A stretch of DNA of 64,000 nucleotides from Solibaculum_A intestinale (GTDB lineage Bacteria; Bacillota; Clostridia; Oscillospirales; Acutalibacteraceae): assembly GCF_040096205.1 (NCBI RefSeq), contig NZ_JBBMFD010000012.1, positions 9,102-73,101 of the forward strand, given 5' to 3'. Positions 26,464-34,957 of the stretch are shown here, in pieces; position 1 is the stretch's first letter; each line of letters opens with the position of its first letter. The notes beneath the pieces were generated by a model. It was not told the DNA's origin. It saw only the letters and a program-made list of their open reading frames with translations, and ran no database searches. The position numbers were made by a program, and so were the translations under genes.

Positions 26464-27897
26464 TTACAGGTGAAAATAGCGCACCGCGTTTTGATAGCAC
26501 ACGCCTTCCACAATCCGCTTGAGCGCCCGCTCGTCGTTGGGATATTCCCCGTTTTCCACCCAGCCGCCCAGCAGGTTGCACAAGATGCGGCGGAAATACT
26601 CAAAGCGGGGATAGGAGAGGAAGGAACGGGAATCGGTGAGCATCCCCACGAAATTACCCAGCAGGCTTAAGTTTGCCAATGATTTCATCTGCTGTTCCAT
26701 GCCCTCCTTGTGGTCGTTGAACCACCAGGCGGAACCGTGCTGAATTTTGCCGGGCACATCGGTGCCTTGGAACGCGCCCAGCATGGTGTCCAGCAACGCG
26801 TCCTCGTTGGGGTTGAGGCTGTAGAGGATGGTGCGGGGCAGCTCGTCAGTTTGTTCCAGCGCGTCCAGGAACGCGTAAAGGGCAGGAGCGCAACTGATGG
26901 CGTTCATGCAGTCAAACCCGGTATCCGGCCCCATCTGCCCAAACATCCGGGTGTTGGTGTTGCGGATGGCGTTGTAATGAATCTGCATGACCACGTCTAA
27001 CCGATGGTAAGCCTTCGCCAGGCAAAGGAGAATCGTGGTCTGATAGCCCTCCGTTTCTTCGACGGTGAGGGCCTCTCCGCGCAGCGCCTTTTGGTAGGCG
27101 GCGTCGGCCTCCTCCATGGAGCAGGGGCGGTACATCACATAGTCAAGCCCGTGGTCGCTGGCCCGGCAACCTCTCTTTTGAAAGAATTCCAGCCGTTCCA
27201 CCAGCGCGCCGCACACCTCTTCCACGCTGGCAAGACGTTCCTTGCCCACGCTTTTCGCCAGCTCCTTTACATAGGCGGTAAAGCCGGGCTTATGGATATT
27301 GATCGCCTTGTCCGGGCGGAAGGAGGGGCAGACCTGAAAGGATATGGTGGGGTCCGCCGCGATTTTTTCATGCCACTCCAGAGAATCCACCGGGTCGTCG
27401 GTGGTGCCGATGAACGCCACGTTCGCCTTCTTTATGATGCCGCGCACCGTAAGGTCGGGGTCGTGGCGCAGCTTGTCGTTGCACAGGTCCCAGACCTCCT
27501 TGGCGGTATCCAGGCTCAAATGCCCTTCATACCCGAAGAAACGGCGCAGTTCCAGGTTGCACCAGTGGTACATGGGATTACCGACGGCCAGCTCCAGCGC
27601 TTCTACAAACTTTAAAAACCGCTGGTAGCCGTCCTGTTCCCCGGACACATAGTCCTCACTGACCCCGTTGGAGCGCATGACGCGCCATTTGTAATGGTCC
27701 CCGAAATAGGAGCCGTCAGCCTGCTTTCCGCCCAGCCATACCTGAGCCAGATCGTCAAACCGCCGGTCCTCGTAAATCTCCCTGGGAGAAATGTGGCAAT
27801 GGTAATCCACGATCGGCATTTTGGCTGCGTAATCGTGGTACAGATGCCTGGCTGTTTCGCTTTCCAAAAGGAAGTCCTGATCCATAAAACTCTTCAT
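26464..27897 (-). CDS. uxaC: uronate isomerase
   Basis: UxaC turns D-galacturonate into D-tagaturonate (and glucuronate into fructuronate). The 477-residue protein begins with the family metal-site motif VDYHCHISPREI and has DHYKWRVMRSNGV. It is the first gene of the uxaCBA run, with its own promoter and a long leader. The AAAGGAG site is 28 nt upstream of the ATG but is brought near by a hairpin (see 27907-27932). Confidence 0.96.
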   Translation of the reverse strand: MKSFMDQDFLLESETARHLYHDYAAKMPIVDYHCHISPREIYEDRRFDDLAQVWLGGKQADGSYFGDHYKWRVMRSNGVSEDYVSGEQDGYQRFLKFVEALELAVGNPMYHWCNLELRRFFGYEGHLSLDTAKEVWDLCNDKLRHDPDLTVRGIIKKANVAFIGTTDDPVDSLEWHEKIAADPTISFQVCPSFRPDKAINIHKPGFTAYVKELAKSVGKERLASVEEVCGALVERLEFFQKRGCRASDHGLDYVMYRPCSMEEADAAYQKALRGEALTVEETEGYQTTILLCLAKAYHRLDVVMQIHYNAIRNTNTRMFGQMGPDTGFDCMNAISCAPALYAFLDALEQTDELPRTILYSLNPNEDALLDTMLGAFQGTDVPGKIQHGSAWWFNDHKEGMEQQMKSLANLSLLGNFVGMLTDSRSFLSYPRFEYFRRILCNLLGGWVENGEYPNDERALKRIVEGVCYQNAVRYFHL

Positions 27898-27906
27898 GTC
27901 TGCTGC

Positions 27907-27932
27907 CGCGCGTTTTTGGCGCGCGCTCCTTT
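27907..27932 (-). promoter_or_regulatory. hairpin between ribosome site and uxaC start
   Basis: On the minus strand AAAGGAG (27926-27932) is followed by CGCGCG-7 nt-CGCGCG (27920-27925 and 27907-27912), then 9 nt to the ATG. Folding would cut the spacing from 28 to about 9-10 nt. Confidence 0.5.
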
Positions 27933-27964
27933 CTCAGTGAAAAATGGGAGAATCGCTGCAGGGT

Positions 27965-28006
27965 GCGTATGCGGCTTGTCCCGGCCCGGCCGTCCGCCGC
28001 ATACGC
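27965..28006 (-). other. inverted repeat in the uxaC leader
   Basis: GCGTATGCGGC (27965-27975) and GCCGCATACGC (27996-28006): a perfect 11-bp stem with a 20-nt GC-rich loop in the roughly 180-nt leader. No T-run follows, so it may be a leader structure or operator and not a terminator. Confidence 0.5.
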
Positions 28007-28081
28007 GGAGAAACAATGCCCGCATATCCTTTTCGCCGCCCCGGTAAAAACCCACGGCTCACAGGGGCCTTTTCCGGCTTC

Positions 28082-28110
28082 ATTATAGCAGTGCCGCCTT
28101 TTAATTACAA
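28082..28110 (-). promoter_or_regulatory. uxaCBA promoter
   Basis: TTGTAA (28105-28110), 17-bp spacer, TATAAT (28082-28087) on the minus strand. The -35 hexamer is the same as at the GntR gene promoter. Confidence 0.8.
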
Positions 28111-28185
28111 GGGTGAGACCAGACGAATGAGAAGGGGAGAGTGCGGTGAATTTTATCGAAAAGTGCATCGGCCGTCCGCCTTGAT

Positions 28186-29556
28186 TCAGCGATTGTCGTA
28201 AGCGTCGTTTTCTTCCCTGCGCGCGCCGCAAACGGAAACGCTCGTGTTTTTAAACGTAATATTTTGTGTGTAATTGATGATCCCCAGTTCCTCACACCAG
28301 ATGTCCACGTTTTCAAAGATCAGCCCTTTGATGGGCATATCCGCAAATCCTTCCATATGGAAGGCGCGGCTGATCCCCTTATAATCCGGTTCATTGTGAG
28401 ATTTCACGTTACAAATCCGGATATTGCTCACCTGGGTGTTGGGTACCTGAGAGGGGATCTGCTCCAAAAGCTTTTTCCAGTGATCGGGAATTTCCCCTGT
28501 GTATCCTTCCGGCAGCGTACACACGCTGTAGCCCGGGTTCCAGTCCAGCACGAAGTGAAACGGATATTTTACATTGACCATCTCCAGCCCGTCCACCAAA
28601 ACGTCCCGGATGTACCCTTTCCTCACCCGGGAGGACTTGATGCGGAATCCGCAGTCCGTGCCGTGGTACTTGAGGTTTCTCAGGGTAATGTTATAGATAC
28701 CGCCGGACAGTTCGCTTCCCAGCGTCACGCCGAAGCCGGAGCGAATCTCGCAGTTTTGCACCGTAATGTCGTGGCAGGGACGATTGACCCGGTATCCGTC
28801 CGCGTCCCGGCCGGACTTGATGCAGATGCTGTCGTCGTTGCAGGAGGTCACGCAGTTTTCCACCAGCACATGCGCGCAGGAATCAATGTCGATGCCGTCG
28901 GTGCTGGGGCTTTGTATGCCGCAGTCGGCAATTTGTACCCCGTCGATGTGCACGTGGCTGCTGTATACCACGTGCACGTTCCAAAAGCCGGACCGGGAAG
29001 AGGTAAAATCCCGCAGCGTCACATTTTTCGAATCGTATACCACCACGTTGCGCATCCGCATGCAGTCGTAGTCCGCCGCCCAGCGCAGGCCCTTGGCGTC
29101 GTATTCCTTGCGGTAGCCGCCCTTCATGTCTGCTCCCCAGTATTTGTTCCACCAGTACTCACCCTGGCCGTCGATGGTTCCTTTGCCGCTGACGGTCACG
29201 TCCTCCTGCTGGTTGCAGTTGAGAATGCCCGGATACCAGTCCATGTCCACTCCCGCCACCCGGGTAGGAATCAGCGGAATTTGGGTTTCGTCCGTGGTGC
29301 CCAGCAAGACGGCGCCCTCCTCGAAACGAAGCTCCATGTGGCTTTTTAAAAACAACGGGGCCGTCAGGTAGACGCCCTTTTCCAAAAGCGCCACGCCGCC
29401 CGCCTTCGCCGCTTCGTCGAAAAGCGACTGAAGCTCGTTTGTCACCAGGCGTTTCCCAGAGGTGTCGATTGCGCGGTCGGAAGATTTGAAAATTGGTTTC
29501 ATGAGTGTGTGTAAGAAGCCTGCCGGAAGGCGGCTTCTTCCTTTGCTCCTTTCCAT
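28186..29556 (-). CDS. GH28 polygalacturonase-like hydrolase, no signal peptide
   Basis: A glycoside hydrolase family 28 enzyme that cuts galacturonic acid linkages in pectin fragments. Up to 456 residues; an ATG at 29502 would give 438. Neither start has a good ribosome site, so it is open. The right-handed beta-helix carries the catalytic motifs STDGIDIDSC, NDDSICIKSGRD, the weaker GFGVTLGSE (His of the usual G-H-G replaced by Phe) and RIKSS. No signal peptide is present, so it probably acts on imported oligogalacturonides. Confidence 0.9.
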   Translation of the reverse strand: MERSKGRSRLPAGFLHTLMKPIFKSSDRAIDTSGKRLVTNELQSLFDEAAKAGGVALLEKGVYLTAPLFLKSHMELRFEEGAVLLGTTDETQIPLIPTRVAGVDMDWYPGILNCNQQEDVTVSGKGTIDGQGEYWWNKYWGADMKGGYRKEYDAKGLRWAADYDCMRMRNVVVYDSKNVTLRDFTSSRSGFWNVHVVYSSHVHIDGVQIADCGIQSPSTDGIDIDSCAHVLVENCVTSCNDDSICIKSGRDADGYRVNRPCHDITVQNCEIRSGFGVTLGSELSGGIYNITLRNLKYHGTDCGFRIKSSRVRKGYIRDVLVDGLEMVNVKYPFHFVLDWNPGYSVCTLPEGYTGEIPDHWKKLLEQIPSQVPNTQVSNIRICNVKSHNEPDYKGISRAFHMEGFADMPIKGLIFENVDIWCEELGIINYTQNITFKNTSVSVCGARREENDAYDNR

Positions 29557-29559
29557 CGC

Positions 29560-29784
29560 TTACTTTTCGCCCTGTGCGGCCGGTACATTCCTCATACCGA
29601 TCATGATGCTGTTGAGACCGCAGACATGGCCGATGACAATACTACCCGCTTTTTCCGGCGCAGTCAACGTTGTATTTTTGATTTCTTCCGTCACGTGAAA
29701 GATTTTATTCTTGCAAATTCCCTCGGTAAGCCGGCAATCGTGTGTATGGGCGCAGTGATTTCCTGCTCCGCTTCTTTTCGTCAA
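29560..29784 (-). CDS. doubtful short reading frame before GH28
   Basis: A 74-codon open frame from a TTG, ending 3 bp before the GH28 ATG at 29556. It contains CRLTEGICKNKIFHVTEEI and GSIVIGHVCGLNSIMIG, which look protein-like, but there is no ribosome site and I do not recognise a family. It may be a remnant of a longer gene or chance. The rest of 29785-29818 shows nothing. Confidence 0.25.
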   Translation of the reverse strand: MTKRSGAGNHCAHTHDCRLTEGICKNKIFHVTEEIKNTTLTAPEKAGSIVIGHVCGLNSIMIGMRNVPAAQGEK

Positions 29785-29818
29785 TGCGGAAAGCTTTGCA
29801 TCGAAGGCTTTGAAAAGC

Positions 29819-29863
29819 AAAAGGCCGGGGCAACAGACGCGTCCGTTGCCCCGGCCTTTTATT
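29819..29863 (-). terminator. GntR gene terminator
   Basis: A perfect 12-bp stem (AAGGCCGGGGCAAC region, 29821-29834, with GTTGCCCCGGCCTT, 29845-29858) and T-runs on both sides; it ends the regulator transcript on the minus strand. Confidence 0.85.
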
Positions 29864-29926
29864 CCCGACCCCACCCGTCTACCGCAGGCGGTTTGCCGTT
29901 TTGCCCGCTGCTTTTGGAGCCGGGGA

Positions 29927-30607
29927 TTATGTTTTGAAGTATTCCGAAAAGTCCCGGCGGATGACGTCGATGTTTTCCGTATACCGTTGCATGTGCTTAG
30001 TCGCAATGCTTTCGGCCAGCGCTTCATCCCGATGCTCAATGGCACGGACAAGCTCTTCGTGGTCCTGCATGATATTCCTCATCGGTTTACACCGGAAGCT
30101 CAGCACTGTCGTGCGGTCGAAATGGGGCGCTACGCTTTCCACCAGTTCATACCAATAGCTTCTTTGGCACTTTTGATAGAGAATCCGGTGAAATTCCTTG
30201 TCTAGCTGAAAAATCTTATCCTCCTGTTTTCGGCTGATGTAAAGCTTCCATACCGCTACGTTTTCCCAAAGACAGTCGATGTCCGCCTGGTTGAGCTGCC
30301 GGCAGGCTATTTTTGCGAGTTCGGTTTCCAGCACGCTGCGCAGGTGGCGCACCTCTTCTACAATTTTTGCGTCGATATACGAAACATAAGTCCCGATTTT
30401 TGGGAGGATGGTGATGAGCTTTCTCTGAGCCAGCTCCAGCTCCGCCTCCCGAAAGGGGGTGCGGCTGACCTGGAGAAGCCTGCATAGCTCCTGTTCCCGA
30501 ATTTGCGCGCCCGGCTCCAACTGGATGTTGACAATGTTGTAAAGCAGTACACGCGTCACATAATTGCGTGCCGACTCGTGCGGCTGCCTATCTAAAATCG
30601 AAAGCAT
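29927..30607 (-). CDS. GntR-family (FCD) transcription regulator
   Basis: A 226-residue regulator with an N-terminal winged helix (IREQELCRLLQVSRTPFREA, about residues 37-56) and a C-terminal all-helical FCD ligand domain (with FHRILYQKC and DHEELVRAIEHRD). FadR-type GntR proteins often sense sugar acids. Its place between two GH28 genes and next to uxaCBA suggests control of galacturonate use, as with ExuR/UxuR. One oddity: the recognition helix reads FREAELELAQRKL, where the usual family text is VREALRRLEAEGL. Confidence 0.9.
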   Translation of the reverse strand: MLSILDRQPHESARNYVTRVLLYNIVNIQLEPGAQIREQELCRLLQVSRTPFREAELELAQRKLITILPKIGTYVSYIDAKIVEEVRHLRSVLETELAKIACRQLNQADIDCLWENVAVWKLYISRKQEDKIFQLDKEFHRILYQKCQRSYWYELVESVAPHFDRTTVLSFRCKPMRNIMQDHEELVRAIEHRDEALAESIATKHMQRYTENIDVIRRDFSEYFKT

Positions 30608-30642
30608 GGTATGCCGCCCTCCTCTCTTCTGGAAATAAATTC

Positions 30643-30678
30643 ATTATAAAAGAAAGCGGCGAAATTTACAAGTCTTGT
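30643..30678 (-). promoter_or_regulatory. GntR gene promoter with overlapping inverted repeat
   Basis: TTGTAA (30666-30671), 17-bp spacer, TATAAT (30643-30648) on the minus strand. ACAAG-T-CTTGT (30668-30678) overlaps the -35, a place suited to self-repression. Confidence 0.65.
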
Positions 30679-30716
30679 TCTCCCGCTGCCTTTGGCACAT
30701 CCCGGCCGGTTTCCCA

Positions 30717-32051
30717 TTACCTCTGCTCCGCCTCGATGGCACAATCGGCGCACCCTTCGAGAATTTCCCGGCGTCGGATGGTTTCCTTCATGGAACCGTC
30801 GAGGACAAAGCGCCCCTTCACGGTCAGCCCCTGCACCTGCCTTGCGTACAGGCAGGGAATCTCGTGGGGATATACGTCACGGACAGACGGCTGCTCGTCG
30901 AACACGTCCGGCTTATGCTTGCTCTGCTGCTTCCAGGTGATGTTTACCTCTTCCAGACGGATGTTTTCAATGGGCGAATACTCTTCGCCACCCAGAAAGA
31001 TACAAGATTCCGCCGTCAGCGTCAAATGGTCAAAGGTAAGGTTGCGGATTTTGCCCGGTAGGCGGTCCACGCCGGCTCGTTTGGTGGCGGAGAGGAAAAT
31101 GGGCTCACCCTTGCCCCACCAGAGCGGCGCGCCCTTGCACATGGCGCCGTCGGCATAGCGCAGGGTGTTGCCGGTGACATGGTGCACATGGATGTTTTCC
31201 ACCGTTCCCCCGTCGCGCACCCAGATGCCTACCGCCCGGTTGGAATCCTGGACCCGGCAGTGTTTCAGCTCGATGTTGCGGATGTCGCCCCAAGTCTCGG
31301 TTCCGATTTTTAATGCGGAGTCCCGGGAGTGGAGCACGCAGTCCTCAATGAGAATGTCCTCGCAGTTGCCGTACTTTTCCCACATGGGCTTGGTCGCCTT
31401 GACCACGATGGCGTCGTCGCCTCCGCGCACGTTGCAGCCGCGCACCACCACGTCTTTGCAGCAGTCCGGATCAATGCCGTCGTTGTTGGCGCCCCGGACG
31501 TTGTTGTCGATTGTGACGTTTTCCACCAGCACGTGCCTGCAGCCGGCCATGTGCAGCGTCCAAAAGGCCGCGTCGTAAAAGGTCACGTCCCTCACCGTCA
31601 GGTGCTCCACGTCCTCCAAAAAGGTGGTTCTGGGGCGAAAGCTTTTGACCATCAGCGGACACTCGTGATACCCGTTGTCCGCATTGGCGTCATAGAACAC
31701 CTCCCGGCCCTGGCCGTCAATGGTGCCCGGCCCGGCGATGGTGATGTTCGTTTCGTGCATGGCAAACAGAAAGCATCCGCCTTCCCAGCCTGTGGCCTGA
31801 TTGTCGTCGTCGAATTCCTTTGCGAAATCAATGGTATCCTGTGGGTTGAGGCTGGAGACCAGCACCGCGCCCTCATCCAGATAAAGCTCTACCTGGGACT
31901 TTAAGCGCAGAGAACCGGACAAAAACCTTCCCGCCGGAACCACCACTCTTCCTCCGGTTTTAGCGCACGCATCGATGGCGGCCTGTATCTGCTTTTGGCA
32001 GTTGGATGTTCCGTCCGGGACCGCTCCAAACGTCAGAATGTTGTAATCCAT
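30717..32051 (-). CDS. second GH28 polygalacturonase-like hydrolase
   Basis: A 444-residue GH28 enzyme with MDYNILTFGAVPDGTSNCQK at its start, the first beta-helix cap seen in exo-acting family members, then catalytic NNDGIDPDCC, GGDDAIVVKA and ALKIGTE with a downstream RAVGIWVRDGG. It has no signal peptide. It differs enough from the first GH28 to have another bond or chain-length preference. The ATG at 32051 follows AAAAGGAGA. A TGTTATACT extended -10 box is near 32084-32092 on the minus strand. Confidence 0.9.
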   Translation of the reverse strand: MDYNILTFGAVPDGTSNCQKQIQAAIDACAKTGGRVVVPAGRFLSGSLRLKSQVELYLDEGAVLVSSLNPQDTIDFAKEFDDDNQATGWEGGCFLFAMHETNITIAGPGTIDGQGREVFYDANADNGYHECPLMVKSFRPRTTFLEDVEHLTVRDVTFYDAAFWTLHMAGCRHVLVENVTIDNNVRGANNDGIDPDCCKDVVVRGCNVRGGDDAIVVKATKPMWEKYGNCEDILIEDCVLHSRDSALKIGTETWGDIRNIELKHCRVQDSNRAVGIWVRDGGTVENIHVHHVTGNTLRYADGAMCKGAPLWWGKGEPIFLSATKRAGVDRLPGKIRNLTFDHLTLTAESCIFLGGEEYSPIENIRLEEVNITWKQQSKHKPDVFDEQPSVRDVYPHEIPCLYARQVQGLTVKGRFVLDGSMKETIRRREILEGCADCAIEAEQR

Positions 32052-32083
32052 TGTCTGTCTCCTTTTTGTTTGGCTTTTTCCCC

Positions 32084-32092
32084 AGTATAACA
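32084..32092 (-). promoter_or_regulatory. extended -10 box for the second GH28 gene
   Basis: TGTTATACT on the minus strand, with no good -35. It is 33 bp before the start codon. Confidence 0.4.
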
Positions 32093-32112
32093 TCCTTCCT
32101 CCGCGAGCACTA

Positions 32113-32403
32113 GACTCTTTTATAAAATTCTTGCGCTGACTCCCGGAGGCGCCTTGCGAATGAATTCTCCCGGAAAGAATCTCTCTGAATAGGAAGAACG
32201 AAGTGCGATTTTCGAAAAGGTAGAACAGCGAGAAGGTGTTTCTGTGAAAATCGCTCTTTTGCGGACAAGCAAAAGCGCCCGCCGCCCAGCGTAAAAAGAA
32301 AAAGGCCCATTGTCATCCACCAACTTATCGTACGGCTGTCACTGGGTACAAAACTGGTTGGAAGAGGGGAAGGTTGTTGGGCTCTTTGGCGCAAGACAGC
32401 CGG
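32113..32403. other. non-coding stretch between GH28 and CLC genes
   Basis: No gene with a ribosome site. A 9-bp perfect inverted repeat (GCGATTTTC 32205-32213, GAAAATCGC 32246-32254) is followed by TCTTTT and may be a weak terminator. I looked for a fluoride riboswitch ahead of the CLC gene and did not see its conserved core. Confidence 0.5.
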
Positions 32404-32432
32404 TTGAAATTTTGCCCCGCCGCGCCTATAAT
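32404..32432 (+). promoter_or_regulatory. CLC gene promoter
   Basis: TTGAAA (32404-32409), 17-bp spacer, TATAAT (32427-32432). Confidence 0.8.
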
Positions 32433-32475
32433 AAAAGAAACGTGTGGCGACATTAAGAGGGGTTTGAGGGATGCA

Positions 32476-33735
32476 ATGAAAGGGTGGATCAAGGAAAAAC
32501 TGCATGCCAATTTGTTGGATTACAAGGTGTTCTTAAAGTGGATTTTGTTTGCCTGTCTGATTGGCCTGCTGGTGGGCGGGATCGGGACCTTGTTTCACTA
32601 TAGCATCGGCTGGGCAACCGTGCTGCGCAAGGAGCAGCCGTGGCTTCTCTGGCTGCTGCCGGTAGCGGGAATCGCCATTGTCCTGCTCTATAAGGTTTGC
32701 GGGATCGACGAGGACAAGGGCACCAACCTGGTGCTGCTGGCGGTGCGCGCCAACGAGAAAATCTCCGCGCGCATGGCGCCGCTGGTTTTCATCGCCACGG
32801 TGCTGACCCATTTGTGCGGTGGTTCCTCCGGACGGGAAGGCGCGGCGCTGCAAATCGGCGGCAGCATCTCGTCGAAAATCGGCCGCCTGCTCCGGTTTGA
32901 CGAAAAGGACGAGCGGATTATGACCATGTGCGGCATGAGCGCGGCCTTCGCGGCCCTGTTCGGCACGCCGCTGACCGCCGCTATTTTTGCCATGGAGGTG
33001 GTCAGCGTTGGGGTGATGTACTATTCTGCCATCGTCCCTTGTATCCTGTCGGCCGTGATCGGCTTTGCGGTGGCGGATTTTTTTGGGGTGGAGCCCGAGC
33101 GGTACCAGCTGGTGGGCATTCCCCGGCTCGACGTGCTGCCGGTTTTACAGATCATACTGCTGGGGGTACTGTGCGCGGTTTTGAGCATGCTTTTCTGCAA
33201 AGTCACCAAAGGGACGGGCAGCCTTTACCGGCGGTTCCTGCCCAATCCGCTTTTGCGCATCGCCGTGGGCGGCGCTTTGGTGGTGGGGCTTACTTACCTG
33301 GTGGGAAGCTTTGACTACAACGGAGCTGGGATGGACGTCATCGATGAAGCCCTCTTTGGCCGGGCAAACCCGGAGGCCTTCGCGCTGAAAATCCTATTCA
33401 CCGCCATCACGCTGGGCGCCGGGTTCAAGGGCGGCGAGATCGTCCCCACCTTCTTTGTGGGTGCTACCTTCGGCAACACCATGGGCCGCCTCATCGGCCT
33501 CAATCCTTCCTTTGGGGCGGGAATCGGGCTGATCTCCCTGTTTTGCGGCGTGACCAACTGCCCGCTTACCTCGCTGATTATGAGCATCGAGCTTTTCGGG
33601 AAGGACGGGATGCTCTTTTTCGCCATTGTCTGCGCGGTCAGCTATATGCTTTCAGGCTATCACGGTCTATACAGTGAGCAGAAGATCGTGTATTCGAAGA
33701 TCAAGCCTGAGTTTATCGACAAAAAGTCCGAATAA
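32476..33735 (+). CDS. CLC-family anion transporter, unusual selectivity loop
   Basis: A 419-residue CLC membrane transporter with about ten helices. The gating glutamate is in GGSSGREGAALQIGG, and the GxFxP region reads GAGFKGGEIVPTFFVGA. The selectivity-filter GSGIP of chloride CLCs reads KGTNLV here. Replacement of that loop is a mark of the CLC-F fluoride/proton antiporter clade, where characterised members carry Met at the Ser position; here it is Thr. So fluoride export is possible but unproven. The ATG at 32476 has GAGGG 5 bp upstream. Single-gene unit. Confidence 0.85.
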   Translation: MKGWIKEKLHANLLDYKVFLKWILFACLIGLLVGGIGTLFHYSIGWATVLRKEQPWLLWLLPVAGIAIVLLYKVCGIDEDKGTNLVLLAVRANEKISARMAPLVFIATVLTHLCGGSSGREGAALQIGGSISSKIGRLLRFDEKDERIMTMCGMSAAFAALFGTPLTAAIFAMEVVSVGVMYYSAIVPCILSAVIGFAVADFFGVEPERYQLVGIPRLDVLPVLQIILLGVLCAVLSMLFCKVTKGTGSLYRRFLPNPLLRIAVGGALVVGLTYLVGSFDYNGAGMDVIDEALFGRANPEAFALKILFTAITLGAGFKGGEIVPTFFVGATFGNTMGRLIGLNPSFGAGIGLISLFCGVTNCPLTSLIMSIELFGKDGMLFFAIVCAVSYMLSGYHGLYSEQKIVYSKIKPEFIDKKSE

Positions 33736-33802
33736 CCGCTTTGAACTGGGAGAAAGGTAGAGTGGCGGCGAATTGTCCTACTTTTTCTATAGCATGAGTG
33801 AA

Positions 33803-33816
33803 AATTTGTACAAATT
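33803..33816. promoter_or_regulatory. 14-bp perfect palindrome, possible operator
   Basis: AATTTGTACAAATT is fully palindromic with a TGTACA core. It lies 66 bp upstream of the SDR gene -35. FadR-type GntR sites are often of this form, so the nearby FCD regulator is a candidate. Confidence 0.4.
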
Positions 33817-33881
33817 GGGGCTTGGTTTCTTTCCAAAAGACAGGCGATTGTACGAAACCCCGCAGGATCCTGGACAAGCGC

Positions 33882-33910
33882 TTGAATGTGGCGGCAATAT
33901 GCCATATAAT
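33882..33910 (+). promoter_or_regulatory. SDR gene promoter
   Basis: TTGAAT (33882-33887), 17-bp spacer, TATAAT (33905-33910). The predicted leader is about 147 nt, longer than usual in this window, with AAACGGCCGGTTT (33970-33983) as its most obvious repeat. Confidence 0.75.
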
Positions 33911-34063
33911 AGATAAGTAAGGGAGTAAGCACAGCGGTGAAGGTTTCTTTGCCCCGTGCGTCCTGTGTGCAAACGGCCGGTTTTTCCGCCTATGTGGGAG
34001 AAATCTGCGGCCCTCGCTGTTTTGCTGTCTATCCAAAACATCATTATTAGGAGGTTTTTCATC

Positions 34064-34864
<801 letters not shown>

Positions 34865-34877
34865 GTTTGTTTTCCAG

Positions 34878-34918
34878 AAAAAGCTCCCCTTACGGTACGC
34901 CGCAAGGGGAGCTTTTTT
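34878..34918 (+). terminator. SDR gene terminator
   Basis: AAAAAGCTCCCCTT and AAGGGGAGCTTTTTT, a perfect stem with T-run. Confidence 0.9.
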
Positions 34919-34957
34919 ATAGATGATAATGGTATCTGCTGAATAAATAGCAAAGCG

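Noticed and set aside
32094..32475. Fluoride riboswitch before the CLC gene
   Set aside because: The conserved core of that riboswitch was not found by eye.
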